Positions 11,640-23,615 of a stretch of 64,000 nucleotides of DNA are shown piece by piece. Numbering within the stretch: the stretch's first letter is position 1; each line of letters opens with the position of its first letter. The translations under genes were made by a program, and so were the position numbers. The notes below the pieces were generated by a model. It was not told the DNA's origin, did no database searches, and worked only from the letters and a program-made list of their open reading frames with translations. The DNA is from Panorpa germanica (lineage: Eukaryota > Arthropoda > Insecta > Mecoptera > Panorpidae): the NCBI GenBank assembly GCA_963678705.1, contig OY783219.1, positions 7,688,001 to 7,752,000 on the forward strand, in the 5' to 3' direction.

Positions 11640-14600
11640 ATGAAATTAACTTTAATATTACTTTGCTGTGTCATCGGTGCAGGTGAATATTTTATTCTAT
11701 ACTTAAACGGATTGCTTTTACATTTGATTTGCTTCAATATAACTTATCATTTTAAAAATACTATAAACTTTTAAGGAAGACGCACGTTTACGCACTTAAG
11801 CAATATACAATATGCTGTGAACAAAATTAACCATTATTAACTGATAATTAATTTCAGCTTATTCCAAAACTGATTACACCGTGGATGAGTTGACCAGGCT
11901 CTTTCTAAAAGGATCTGGATTGACCGTTGAGCATCTTCTACAAATTGAAGAGGATGTCCCATTGTCTGATGATGTTAAATTCTTCTGCTCGAATCAGTAA
12001 GTCGAACATATTTTATAATATTGCATATTTTTCTGATAATATTAACAGGCGATTGATTCTATGCTTAATTTTACTGATCTTTCGTTTTCTTTAAGTACTT
12101 TTCATCTTACATTCATTACTTAAAATTAATGCTTATCTACAGTAATATTAATTAAAATCATGATTATCATGTTCTTTAAGTTAAATTATTTTATTTGATT
12201 TTAAAATATATTTGATACTAGACAACTTCCTATCAACATTGGAAGATTTTATGGTGTCGAAGCCTCATATAAATCAAATACATCACTGCCTAATTAATGT
12301 GTGATTACATTTATATTATTTATTATTTATTGTTAATTGTGTGTGCCTTTCGGCTTTACAATCTACCGTATTCTATTTCTTGTTACATTTCATTCCTATC
12401 TTAACAATTCAACCTTAAAACTAAACTTACTAATTTTATTTAAAACTAATTATTTTCCTAAAACTAAACTTATTACATTTATATCACAATCAATCAAAAT
12501 TGATGATTAATCAAAAATACGTTAACAGAAACCTTAATTTAGTTATTTTCTTAAAATTAAAAATATTATATTAAATATTAGTCATTCTTGTCAAACACAC
12601 AATATGGATATTACCTTAATCCATGTAATATTTTACTTAAACGTAACCAGATGGAAAATAAACCTTGTGGCAAATTAACTTGTGGAAAACTAGCAAGTGT
12701 GAAAACTATAAGACAATTTAGAAATATTTAATATAAAAAGGTTACAATTTTGCACAAAACGCATTCTTATAATTTTTTAATTTTCGAAAATAGTTTTTTT
12801 TTTGAATCTATACGTTTCAGTTAATCCGAAAAAGGATGAATGTATTCGTTTAAAAGCAATAGTCTAGTAGTACTTCAGATACAAGGAATGACATATCGTA
12901 TTTTCACCTCACTTTTTTTCTCTCTCTCTCTCTCTCTCTCTCCTATATTATTGCACATTTATTAGAATATTTTTACATAAAAATATGTTTTGCATTGCAG
13001 GCAAAAAACGCAATGGACACAAGTATTAATTGATGGAGATTTAGGGCCCCTTGATTTAACTAAACCAGTAACAGTTGTTTCCCATGGATGGATCGATAAC
13101 ACTGACCGGACCTGGATGAAAGAAGCTATTGCAGGTTTGTTATAATACTAATATTATCAATAAATCGAATTAATCGACATTTCTATAAAACTGTAATAAA
13201 TATTAATAAAGTGGGCTATCAGGACCTCAAATATTCAATTATTTGTAAGCTAACAGATGTAACAAAGCTGAAATTCATATTTTAAATAGCTATATTTCCA
13301 CCAACTTTTAAAAAAAATTAAACAAACGACTCCTAAAATATGAATTCGCAATCCCATTAATATTTTTAAGCTAAATATAAAATTGTTTGGATTGATTGTA
13401 CATTGCAAAAAGTAAATCTGATCAATCGAAAAATTATAAATGCAGAATTAATAATAGTTTAACAAAAACATTTGTTAAAACTTTGTTAAATAAGCTATTG
13501 TATTGTGTAATTTTTATGAAGCATAAACTGCAAGTACTGCTTTTGTTTTCTTTACAGAAATTAATTAAAACAATTGTAACTTGATAATAGCTAGTTTAAA
13601 GCAATTGGTTTGATTTCTTTTAATAGTATATTGATCTTGTAAACACGGGCGTTTAAAAAAACAAATAATTCATATTTTAACTATAATTCCAATTAAAATA
13701 ATTTTATTCTTAAAAATTTATTGCTATAGTCAAAATCACGATAATTCGGCGGTGACTTATACTTAAAAGAGGTTATAAGAGCGGTATAAATCTATAATAC
13801 GATAATGAAATTAATTTATTCGTTCCAATATACATTATAGAAAAATAAGTGCGTCAGTGCATTTTATATATGTATATCGGCAGTTTATACCCCACAATTT
13901 GTTTTAAGTATTAGTCGCCGCCGAACTCTCGTAATCGAGAATTCTACTTGTGCTACAATCCTTGTATTATTTTAGATCATCAGAAATTCGAAGACCGCAA
14001 CATTTGCGCCATCGATTGGCGCCGCCTTGCAATGTACGAATATTCGTTGTCTGCCTCCTTCACCCGAAAAGTTGGTGGCTACGTCGCTGACTTCCTGAAA
14101 TACCTCGAAAGGAAAGGTCTCAACCTGGACCACGCCGTCTGCGTTGGACACAGTTTGGGCGGACAAATTTGCAGTTATGCAGGTAAAAATATGGAAGGAA
14201 AATTAGGACAGATCATCGCTTTAGACCCTGCAGGACCTTTATTCTCATACCCCGTTGATCTGGGACCAAGCCAACGTCTTGATAAGGGAGACGCAAAACG
14301 TGTTCAAGTTCTGCACACAGCTGGAGGAACCTTGGGAATGTTGAAAGCCGTTGGACATGTTGATTTCTTCCCTAATGCTGGCATTAGTCCTCAAGATGGA
14401 TGCATCCTGGATATCCTTGCCGGAGGATTGCCTGGTAAGATGAATAAACAATCCTTCTTCGATTTGAGAACTTTATTTCAGTGGTAATAATATAATCCTC
14501 CTTCTAGAACCAATCAGTTGCAGCCATCTCCGCGCCTGTCAGTACTGGAGATATTCTTTGAACCCAGCGAATGGTTTCGTTGGATACCCCTGCTCAGATG

Positions 14601-14828
14601 CTATTCAATGGAGGACAGGGCTTTGCTTGTTGAAGATCCCAACGGATCGTTTTGGCTACGCATCTAGGTAAGCAATCCACATCTTTCACGAGTTCGTAAG
14701 ACGATAATTAAATAAAGAATTATAGATTATATTATTCCTAAATAAAATAATTATTTTTGTTTTTCAGCAAAACCGGAAAGTTCTACATGGACACAAAATT
14801 AACCGCTCCTTACGCCAAGGGCGGCTAA
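11640..14828 (+). CDS. Lipase gene 1: secreted pancreatic-lipase / PLA1-family enzyme
   Basis: Six exons: 11640-11682, 11858-11996, 13001-13134, 13976-14434, 14508-14667, 14768-14828. They join in frame to 331 residues, with GT-AG introns in phases 1-2-1-1-2. Residues 1-14 are a signal peptide (MKLTLILLCCVIGA), so the product is secreted. The triad is visible: Ser165 in GHSLGG, Asp189 in ALDPAGP, His265 in CSHLRA. HGW (89-91) matches the oxyanion region, and GHVDFFPNAG (232-241) is the family's second signature. The Cys248-to-Cys263 loop, where vertebrate pancreatic lipases carry the lid, is short (about 14 residues), as in phospholipase A1-like and many insect gut lipases. Expected chemistry is hydrolysis of ester bonds in triglycerides or phospholipids; which substrate cannot be told from sequence. 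First of three tandem paralogues, with its own TATA promoter and poly(A) signal. Confidence 0.92.
12285..12500 (-). mobile_element. LINE 3' tail (GCCGAAAGGC type) in gene 1 intron 2
   Basis: On the minus strand this reads GATTGTAAAGCCGAAAGGCA, then CACACAATTAA. It matches the 3' ends at 37120-37160 and (diverged) 60850-60885. The small GCC-GAAA-GGC hairpin near the end may be the retrotransposition recognition structure (inference). Confidence 0.6.
12919..12942. repeat. (CT)n microsatellite in gene 1 intron 2
   Basis: About 12 uninterrupted TC units, 58 bases before the exon 3 acceptor at 12999-13000. It could act as an extended pyrimidine tract and is likely to vary in length between individuals. 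Confidence 0.85.
13725..13946. mobile_element. MITE family A copy in gene 1 intron 3
   Basis: Nearly full-length copy with both inverted ends (TCGGCGGTGACTTATACTTA on the left; GTCGCCGCCGAACTCTCGTA on the right). Its right end is only about 30 bases from the exon 4 splice acceptor (ends 13975), so the branch point of this intron must lie in or at the edge of the element. Confidence 0.8.
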
Positions 14829-15021
14829 AGCCAACCCCGATTTCTAATAAGTCCATATACCAAATGTATAATTTACAAAATGTTAAAAAGTTCAAAGATA
14901 TAATACATTGTTAGCGTTTTTTAGTTTCTTTTAAATTTTCCATAGGTTTTATGAGATAATAATTTCATGTCATTACTTTTAGTTTACTTAAATGTTTTTT
15001 TAATGAAAAATTTTCAATAAA
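14829..15021 (+). terminator. 3' UTR and poly(A) signal of lipase gene 1
   Basis: Canonical AATAAA at 15016-15021, about 190 bases after the stop codon, followed by a T-rich run. No earlier AATAAA was seen after the stop. Confidence 0.6.
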
Positions 15022-16373
15022 ATTATTTTTTTGTTTGTTTTATAGTTTTTGATGTTTTCTTTAACTTCAATATTAAGCGATCTTATAATTTTATCACTGA
15101 AAAATGTCGTCGCGAAAATGGTGATTTCAAATATGATATTATGACAAATTTTTGTTGTTAGAAAAAAATCGACAAAATTTTAAGATCAGAGTCTTGTGAT
15201 GGTTATAAGATTTAGGATTCCTCTATTATCTTGTTGTATTTTGTACAACTATCACAGGTGGTAACTATTAAGTTGTCAACTTTTGTTATCTTAAAGATAA
15301 TAATAGTTTCAAGGCATAATTAAAATTTATCAGTATTGGTGAGTAAGTGTAATAATTGAAACACTTATAATTGCATTTTTAATCGAAAATAAGAGATTAA
15401 AAATGTATAGTTAAATCTGTAGGTCTAAATAAGTCCAAATTTTTAATATTCGAAACTTAAAAGCACGATAAAACATCCTAAATATTTAAAAAAATTGTAC
15501 CTTTTTAAGACTTAATTTATAACGATTGCATACATTTATAAAAAATGATTACATTATAGATATTTCCATAAATTGAAAACTCACACAAATTTAATGATTT
15601 TCATTGTCACATCTTATTACAGATTTCGAGAAAAATAATTTTTAGTGTTAATTTGTATTTTGGTCTTGCTTTATTTACTTTCTTGGATGTATAATTTTAT
15701 ATTGCATGTGACGTCATAAATAACTCAAATTCAATAACGCTTATGACTACCCCGACTTGTCACACTTTGAAGAACCCCTCCCTTTACTGAAGATCAACAA
15801 TAAAATGGCATTTTACAATTACTACGTGATCTTTTTCAATTCAAATAATTTTTATTATTATGCTAATAATGAACCAGAAATATTCGGTTACTAGGCGACG
15901 AAGTTCAAAGTCAAACACATGTGCACTTGACGTACTTCCATATTTACTTAAAACTGGAATACATAATTAATTTACCATGTGATATTTAGATAACCAAATA
16001 TAATATTTAATTTATATAACAACGATGTGCGTCTTTCTAGAATAGACGCAAATAAAAAATTCAAATAATTTGCGACTAAAATGCAAATTTCTAAAAATTG
16101 ACGTACGACGGAAATTTTTAGTACGGTATAAGTAAATAATTGTTCTGTATAGTCGCAAAATATAAAATAAAAAACAGAAAAGCTGTTGCTATGTACATAC
16201 CACTCTACAGACGACTGATCATGTACCGACAGGGAATCGAAACATTTCTCTATATAATAATTTAGTAATGGTTCTTCGGGTAGAAAAGTGTTGCAAGAAA
16301 GGGTCACGCTTGCTAGCTAGTCACAAGCAAGATTCAAGGTGTATTTTCTAACTCAGTCGTAAAGTTTTAATGA
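15022..16373. other. Intergenic between lipase genes 1 and 2, left part
   Basis: AT-rich. The open frame at 15972-16307 (minus) shows no motif and is probably chance. No shared repeat was recognised. Confidence 0.45.
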
Positions 16374-16645
16374 TGGTATATATCTATATGAATGTCCCAT
16401 TGGTTTGGACCATAATTGGCTCATGTTGGAGTCACACTGATGTTCTAGCGTGGAAAAATAAATGGTTTATCTATATACCAGGTGTAATAATATAAATAGA
16501 AAATATAAAAGTTATATATCTATATAAATGTCCAATTGGTTTGGACCATAATTTGCGCATGTTGGAGTCACACTGATGTTCTAGCGTTGAAAAATAAATG
16601 GTTTATCTATATACCAGGTGTAATAATATAAATAGAAAATATAAA
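16374..16645. repeat. 136-bp tandem duplication, two copies
   Basis: Two adjacent units offset by 136 bases, each containing CCATTGGTTTGGACCATAAT (CAATTGG in the second), TGTTGGAGTCACACTGATGT and CTATATACCAGGTGTAATAA. They differ at only a few positions, so the duplication is recent. It lies about 0.7-0.9 kb upstream of the gene 2 promoter. Confidence 0.85.
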
Positions 16646-17039
16646 AGTTTCTAAATAAATTCTAAATTCTAAATACAATGTGGCGTTGTCCGTACAATCT
16701 ATATCAATACTTTTAGGAAAGTAAGCGGAATAATTAAAACTCTTTTGAAGTGTTTTTTTAGGTGTCGTTTTTTTATTATTTTCGTTTGAAATAAATTTTA
16801 ATATATGTACGTTGGCCTTTTTATTTGAAATATCCAAAAGTTGAACGCGTTATAGCTATATCAAGTTTGAATTTCAGTTTTGCAGCATATTTTAGTTATG
16901 CATAATAGGTTACAGAGGTAATAAAAAATCGAGAATATTTTTCACAACCCAGCTGTTAGATGGGAAAGAGATGGAAAATCGTCGGACGTAACGTACCATG
17001 CATTGGAAATTTTTATATTAAATAAAACAGAAGTTAAAA

Positions 17040-17140
17040 AGTAATTGAATATTAGAGGTTTCAGTAACCAACTTTATCAATATATAGTTCCGTTTTGTAG
17101 AAATAGAGTAATGGTTCACAAGCCCCCTAATTAAAAGAGT
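17040..17140. repeat. Dispersed repeat V, copy 1
   Basis: Shares TATCAATATATAGT and surrounding sequence (AGGTTTCAGTAACCAACTTT) with 31725-31825. It ends about 170 bases before the gene 2 TATA box. Confidence 0.5.
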
Positions 17141-17305
17141 TCAATATTTTTATTAGGCACATGATAAAGATACGAATAAATTACTAATTGGTGATAAACA
17201 ATATACTCTGACAATACATATTATTAGCATAATTAGTTTAGCTAATTAACTGATAAATATTGACTAAAGAATAATTAATTTCACCTGTGTGACGTTCTAA
17301 ATCAA

Positions 17306-17339
17306 TATAAAAATACGCAGCGTCTTTAAGAAATCAGTC
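17306..17339 (+). promoter_or_regulatory. Core promoter of lipase gene 2
   Basis: TATAAAAAT at 17306-17314 and a perfect arthropod initiator TCAGTC at 17334-17339, with its A exactly 30 bases from the first T of the TATA box. The predicted 5' UTR is about 43 nt. Confidence 0.75.
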
Positions 17340-17378
17340 AGTGTGCTTTTTAGAATTCTGTGTGTAACTGAAACTAAA

Positions 17379-20300
17379 ATGAAAGTTCTACTTCTCGCTT
17401 GTGCGCTCTTTGCCGCGTTTTCCACCAGTCATGGTAACAATATTTTATTTAAATTAAATCATTTTTATTCACTTAATAATAATTAATATATTTTATAGAA
17501 CAATTCGTTTTGAACAATTTTTTATTCTTTGTTTTAAACAATATTATTTTTTTATTTTTATTATATTATTTTATTATGCTTTGAACTTCGTTTATTAGTT
17601 TAGTTACACGTCTGACAAACGATTTATGACAAACAAATTTTTTTGAAAATTGAAAAAGAAAATTTTGCAATAGCAAAAATATTTTTTTAATGAAGTATTT
17701 TTACTTAGAATTTCCCGCAGATCCTATACCTGGCAAACCTATACCTATAAAATTCCAATATCTCAAAAACCGGTAGTCCAAAGAAAATTTTACTTATATA
17801 TCTATTTGAATGCGTCTTCTTTTAAGGTATTCATGTACCTTAGTTTATCATTATTAATATTTGTCATCTTTGTGCTTGTTAACTTTTATAAAACTACTTA
17901 TATAACATTTTATTTCTCGTCAATTATCATCAAAAATACTTACGCAAAATTCTGCCACCGAGATACCACGAGACAATACGCCAAGTCAAACTTGTGTACT
18001 ATAGGGTGCATTGGAGTTATTTAACACTAGCATAATTTATCACGAGAGTAAACTTTTACTTTAATTTTTATCGATACACCACTGTTATAAAAGAGACTAT
18101 GGCATTATCTTTCATATTCCCTTATAGGGAATTCGTTTGTTTAAAATTCGCTGATATACGCTTTCAGTATGAGACCTATGTACCGTCCGTATTTGGACGG
18201 CTTTGTCGCTTGCAGTGTACGACAGGCCTAAGGCTGCACTTCAAAAAAGAATAGCGCGAAAATAAATCCAAAATTACGTAGTACATTGAATCATATAAAT
18301 GTACTGTGCTGTTTTAAAAGTGGCACAGAAATTCTATTTTCATCGTTATTATATCCGCGCTATTATTTTTCGCAGTGCAGCATTAGCCTAGGACTGAGAC
18401 GTCTAAAGCATTTTGACAACCAGTTCTTCTAAGATGTGCTGGAAATGGTCAATTATTTATTAGGGGTGTTATAAATCCAATGTACGATTAATGTAGAGCT
18501 AAATACATTATTATTGCTAAATATGATTATAATTATGTTGCAGCTATTTGGGATTACCTGAGTGAGTTTTCCCCAAGCACTTTATTCACCAGCGCCATCT
18601 CACACTTAGCAAACACAAGAAAAGTAATAATCACCCAAAAGCCACTGCCCGTGGAAGAAAATGTATTTCTGTATATTGCCACGCGGTGAGTCAAAATTAT
18701 TTTTATTCAATTGTAACGAGAGGATGTAACACGCTAGCAAATTGAATCTTGCACAATATCTATGTAACAGGTAGAAAATGAATCTTTAAATTAGCTTATA
18801 GCAAGCTATTTAGATAAAAATGTTGTAAGATAGTTATCATGAAATTACCTATCGTGTTGTTATTAATAATTTAATTTATACTTTCGGCAAAAACTGCCTC
18901 CGTGGCCCCAAATAAAGTTTTGAAATTTTTTTTAATAATAATATACTTAATTATTCTACAATTCAGAATATGAACTTACTCCAAAGTTTCCTACCGGGCC
19001 CCCTCTTTCTATTTTTGAATTTCTAATTGTTTTAAAATGTCAGTATTGAACACCGCGTAATACACATGCAAAATTACAACTTTCTATCCTTTACAAAATA
19101 AAATTTATACAGGAAAAAGCGATTATTTTTTTCCTGTTTTTCCAAAATTACGGGTTTCCGGGGAATATAGGGAAAAATTCGAGGACGCTAAATGTCTTAG
19201 ACTTTTTTCTCTACGAAATAGGCAATTTTCAAAAACATTGACAGAGCCGTTTTCGAGCTACCATACAAAATTCAGTACCAAACATGTAAACAAGTCAGAT
19301 ACACCTGGAACATTATAATATAGGATATTTAAGCTAAGGACTTCTTATTTTCCTATTTGTTTCTGTCTTCCACCGTTCCTCTGTATTTCCGCCATACCTA
19401 ATTTCCTTTAATAATTTCTCTGTCTGAGTTTTTCTGTATATATTCTATTTCCATTTCCTCTTCACATGCTTCAATATCTCCTTCTCACTTACACACTTCT
19501 CTGCCTCTCTTCCCAATTCACATTTCATTTCGTCTCTTCATTTTATAAAACTATTCCGTTTTCTTTTCCTAGTTTCTCATATAATACTCTTCTTGCTTAG
19601 CTCATTCTTTGTTATTCTCACAAATCACACTTTCTGCGTTTACCATTCCTTCTTCAAATCTGCCGCTCCAATTCCTCTGTCCCATTGTTAGATCGTATTG
19701 TCTTTAGAAAAGTTACTGAAAGAACACGGTGGAATTTCTTACAATTCACGACTTTCAACTTGTGGGTTAATCACATAATTTCAAAACTTCCATCTTTAAC
19801 AAATATGAAGAAATCGATTTGTTCGATACAGTGAAATGGAAGATCATTTGTTCTTGTCATCTGCGTTTTTCATATTTAATTTTAGCAATTCCTTATCGTC
19901 CAATAAATGTAACCATTAAATGTCGTTATATATATATTTATTTATTTTTAGGGAATATCCTAACTTAACTCTATTTAAACCTGGTGAGAGTCTTGCTGAT
20001 CGCAACATATCCGCCTCCAAACCACTCGTTATTTGGAGTCATGGTTATATTGATAACGGATTAAGTCCTTGGATGCAAGAAGCAGGAAATAGTATGTACC
20101 AATGAAAAAAAATATTTATAAAAATACGTATAGTATAATGAAATACAAGGTTTTGCCTTACTTTTAAACTAGTCTTTTTAAGGATTAAAATGGTAGTAAA
20201 GTATTTTCATTTAGAAGTATTTTTCATAGAATGATTAAATATTAATTATTTTTTATAAATGCTATTTAAAATTTCAGAATCTCTGAAAGCCCTTGATTGC

Positions 20301-22062
20301 ATCTTCATAGCTATTGATTGGCACCCAAATGCAAACTTATTTTATCCATTGTCAGCAGCCATTACGAGATATGTAGGAAAATACGTCGCCAATGTTATAG
20401 CAAATTTAAGTATAACCGAAGGACTTGATGTAACTCAAATCATAGCTGTCGGGCACAGCTTGGGTGCACATATTTGTGGATTTATGGGAAAGGAAATTAA
20501 CAGAATCACTGGAATGAAAATATATAAAATAATTGGGATGGATCCAGCTGGTCCATGTTTCTGGGGATTCACAATTAATGGAATAGCGCCATGCGAAGAT
20601 CGTCTTTGTAAAACAGATGCTAAAATAGTTTTAGCCATCCATACCAACAAGTTCCTATTTGGTATAGCTGTTGACATCGGAACCGGCGATTTTTGGCTCA
20701 CTTCATGTGGTACTCCATTATTTGGACTTGGCAGAACTTATATTCAGACCGATTGCTTATTGGATATGTTTCCTGGTGAGTCATTTACAATATTGTTTGA
20801 GTCACATAATATTTAATCCTAAAATATAGGTCCCAATAACGATATTCCAACGAAAAGAATATGTTCCTCAATTATACAAATTCTTAACTCAATATCTATT
20901 ATAAATTAAAGCAAACTTTGTCCATTTCTTCTAAATTAATTACTTTTTCCAAAAAAAATTATTTTGTATTATTTATATTTCTTTTCCTTTTAATTATTTA
21001 AGTTTTTCATCTTCAATTGACTCCATCTTCTTGTCGTTCAATGCTCTTCTTACATTTTCAATTTCTATTCCTATTTCTGTGTCCCTTCTTTTTACCTCAT
21101 CATTCTTAAATAACATGTTCCTAGTTCTAAATATTTCCTTCTCATTATAGCATCTAACATTCCCAACGTTGTCATTGACTAGAAATTTCAGACCTCTAAT
21201 TTCTCTGACTTTCAAATTTAACTACACTTCATAAAATTCTGGTAAATAAGTCTACCTCTAATCTATGTGTCACAATAATACAATAGCTTTCTGTATTTCT
21301 TATAGGTGCCGTCGATTGTTGCAATCATCTTCGATCATATGAATATATGTTATCATCATTCGATAACCCTGTAGCAGGTTACAAATGCAACTCTCTTGTC
21401 TGCGCGTATTCTGCAAGTGAAAAAATCCTGTTCAGTGGGTACAACACTGAGTAAGTAACACACTTGTAACTCCAAAGTTTTCTACACTTTCTTCTTTATA
21501 TTTGGCTATCAAAAAAAATATCTTCTATTTATCTTTCCCTTAAAACTAATACTTTTCTTGAGGCTAATACATAGTATAACTTGGCATGTGAAAATATGTA
21601 TTCAAGGTTTATTTAAAATTTAAGAATTGAACTTATTGAATGACATAATACTAAAATATCTGGCTATTCATCTGTTTTTAAATCAAAAGATATGAGTGCA
21701 AGTATATTACTATTTAGTTTTAAATATGTTGAATGCAAAAACGCATTCTTATAAAAGTTTACATGTATTTAGTACGAATTATTATTTTCTCGAAAGAAAA
21801 TAAAATACTATCTTATATAGAGTGTGTAAAATGTTTGTAGAAAATGTCCCACTATCACTACCTTAAGATCTTACAAGAAGTACTACAAGCTGTAATCTTG
21901 AAGCGTTTTTATTTATTAATAAATAAATTTAAAACACTTTGAGAAACGGTTAGTTTAATGTGTAAATGTAATTTATATATGTACTTAATTTTTCACAGCT
22001 TCAACGGAACGTACTACGGATCCGCCACTGGAAAGTCTGATAATATCACGAGTTGTAATTAA
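17379..22062 (+). CDS. Lipase gene 2: divergent secreted lipase paralogue
   Basis: Six exons: 17379-17433, 18544-18685, 19952-20091, 20278-20775, 21306-21450, 21999-22062, giving 347 residues. GT-AG introns are in phases 1-2-1-1-2, the same as gene 1. The signal peptide is residues 1-18 (MKVLLLACALFAAFSTSH). The triad is intact: Ser173 in GHSLGAH, Asp201 in GMDPAGP, His286 in CCNHLRS; SHGYID (95-100) is the oxyanion region. Unlike genes 1 and 3, the GHVDFYPN signature is gone. That place reads GTGDFWLTSCG (247-257), and extra Cys residues appear (206, 218, 223, 256, 284), suggesting additional or rearranged disulfides. The loop from Cys272 to the Cys pair 283-284 is only about 10 residues, shorter than in gene 1. 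Likely a secreted ester hydrolase with changed substrate binding; activity is inferred from the triad only. I saw no canonical AATAAA within 250 bases of the stop. Confidence 0.9.
17805..17900. mobile_element. hAT fragment in gene 2 intron 1
   Basis: TTGAATGCGTCTTCTTTTAA, followed by GGTATTCATGTACCTTAGTT and TTTGTGCTTGTTAAC, matches the interior of the hAT element at 60397-61263 (inverted, about 61070-61165). Its ends are missing. Confidence 0.65.
17945..18224. mobile_element. Fragment of the CACTGCAAGCG inverted-repeat element
   Basis: Matches, in inverted orientation, the left third of the element at 42554-43488. Shared landmarks are CGCTTGCAGTGTACGAC (the terminal repeat), TATCAGCGAATTTTA, and ATCGATACACCACTGTTATA. 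Lies in gene 2 intron 1, directly next to another inverted-repeat element. Confidence 0.7.
18225..18393. mobile_element. Short MITE with CCTA...GCTGCACT ends, gene 2 intron 1
   Basis: About 165 bp. The left end CCTAAGGCTGCACTTC runs on to AGAATAGCGCG. The right end is its imperfect inverted mirror (CGCGCTATTATTTTTCGCAG, then TGCAGCATTAGCCTAGG). No coding capacity; class undetermined. Confidence 0.6.
19012..19330. repeat. Dispersed repeat E, copy 1 (gene 2 intron 2)
   Basis: Shares a long, moderately conserved block with 41485-41800, including CTCTACGAAATAGGCAATTT, GAGCTACCATAC and the ending GGAACATTATAATATAGGAT. Neither copy has visible inverted ends. Origin unknown. Confidence 0.65.
19340..19690 (-). 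other. Pyrimidine-rich block in gene 2 intron 2
   Basis: Strongly C/T-rich on the plus strand, so purine-rich on the minus strand. It resembles in composition the purine-rich LINE segments at 2700, 36900, 46300 and 60500. Probably the remnant of a LINE in reverse orientation, but no protein motif survives. Confidence 0.35.
20990..21230 (-). other. Unassigned minus-strand open frame in gene 2 intron 4
   Basis: About 73 codons, rich in Glu, Lys, Arg and Asn (contains FRTRNMLFKNDEVKRR and a RRALNDKKM stretch). It could be a coiled-coil-like piece of a retrotransposon protein. It has no recognised domain and lies wholly within an intron, so it is not called as a gene. Confidence 0.25.
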
Positions 22063-23615
22063 TTTGAAAACTGTTAATTATCATTGACCGAAAAATTAAT
22101 TAAGAGTTAATTTTTATTCAAAAAATTGAAAATTTTGCTTTATTTAAATATCTGTAATTTTATATAAATCTTAATACGCATTTCCAAGTTAAATTTGGAT
22201 AATCTACTGCATTCAAAGAGTGACATCCTATGGTCTGAATTAACCCATAAATAAGGAAATAAGCGACATTGTTTGTTAAATTTATATGTTCTTTTATGCT
22301 AAAACTTAATTTTGTCATTCTTACTTTCAATAATAATTTTACATAAAATTTATAAGTGTATCTTCAGTCTCCAAAATCAGCCATCGAAAAATGTAATTTA
22401 AGTAGGCAGCAATTTTCTTTTCTCATCAAGTAAAAAGGGCAAACCTGATTTTAAATTGAATTTTCGGGTGAAAACTACTTTATTCTGCCGTGATTTTGAA
22501 AACAAAGTTATAATAAGTTTCTTCTAATTTTTTTTTAAATTAAATTTATTTAACGACCTGTCACCAACGACCTCTTACTATGATGACAATTTTTGTGGTT
22601 AATAAGTGTGGATCTAATAAGTTTACGAATATGTATGTACATAATCAAGTTAATTTGATAACAACGATTTGGCACACTGTGTCGTCTCTCTAATTATTAT
22701 GGAATCCATAACTAACACAAAAATTTTGTGTTGAGTTTTTTTGTAGATAATAATATCATCAACAAGTTTTGCTAATCATTTTTCGTTGTAACTTTTATAA
22801 TCAAAAAGTTATAAGCAAAAGTAATATCTTCTATTAAGTGTTTTATTGAACAAACTATAGTAGTTATTATTAGTAGTTATTTTATGTGTATCTTTTTATT
22901 CTAAAGGTTTCGACAAAAAGTGATTAGGTACAAAAACGTTCTTTGCAAAATTTTTGTTGGACGTGTAGTTTTCAAGATACACAAGATTAAACCCTTATGT
23001 TTCAAGATGGTCAGAGGAGGGTCGCATCGAAAAAATGGAAATTTACTTTTCAAGTATAATTCATAAAACAATAGAATTGCTGTCTACCCTAACTTTAAAT
23101 ATACTTATTAATTTAGAGTCAGTTTTGTAATATCTATTATTGCTTTATTAAATTTACCTCTTTGTAAAAGCTATAATAAAAATTTAATGGCAGTTAATGT
23201 ATCAACATTTTCACCAACAATAAACCAACATTTTTCAATCATGTATGTCTTTGAATTTATTTATAATATGTACTCTTAGTGACATTGTGTCAAGCCGGAA
23301 ATTACAGCAGTCTCAGAAAGCCGCTAATGTCTCAGTTAAACTATTTACAGTCTTACAAACTTAAAAATAAAATACTCGAGGCATTCTCAGATATAATTTA
23401 CAAAATCAAGTTCACTTTGACTTTCAAAATTTTTCAGTGTTTTCGTCATCATTTAAAATGATAAAACAATATTTTTTCGGCTTTTTAGCATCCAATATTT
23501 TAAAGTTAAGATACATATTAAAAGTAATTTTTCTAATTTGTTTCGCCCATGCATTGTTTAAGAAGTTTATTGAAGACACGATGTAGACTGCGCCCAGCGT
23601 GTCCAATCGGGGCAG
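22063..23615. other. Intergenic between lipase genes 2 and 3
   Basis: This should contain the promoter and signal-peptide exon of gene 3, but I could not identify either with confidence. A hydrophobic ATG-initiated frame begins at 23458 (MIKQYFFGFLAS, later VIFLICFAHA) and stops at 23586. It is in the wrong frame to read directly into gene 3 exon 2, and no phase-compatible strong donor was found. Confidence 0.4.

Noticed and set aside
19340..19690. Pyrimidine-rich block as a possible exon or SSR
   Set aside because: Stops in all plus-strand frames; better explained as a reversed LINE remnant or compositional tract.
23279..23461. Open frame just upstream of gene 3 as its first exon
   Set aside because: Starts with GTG, shows no signal peptide and has no donor that joins to exon 2 in the required phase.
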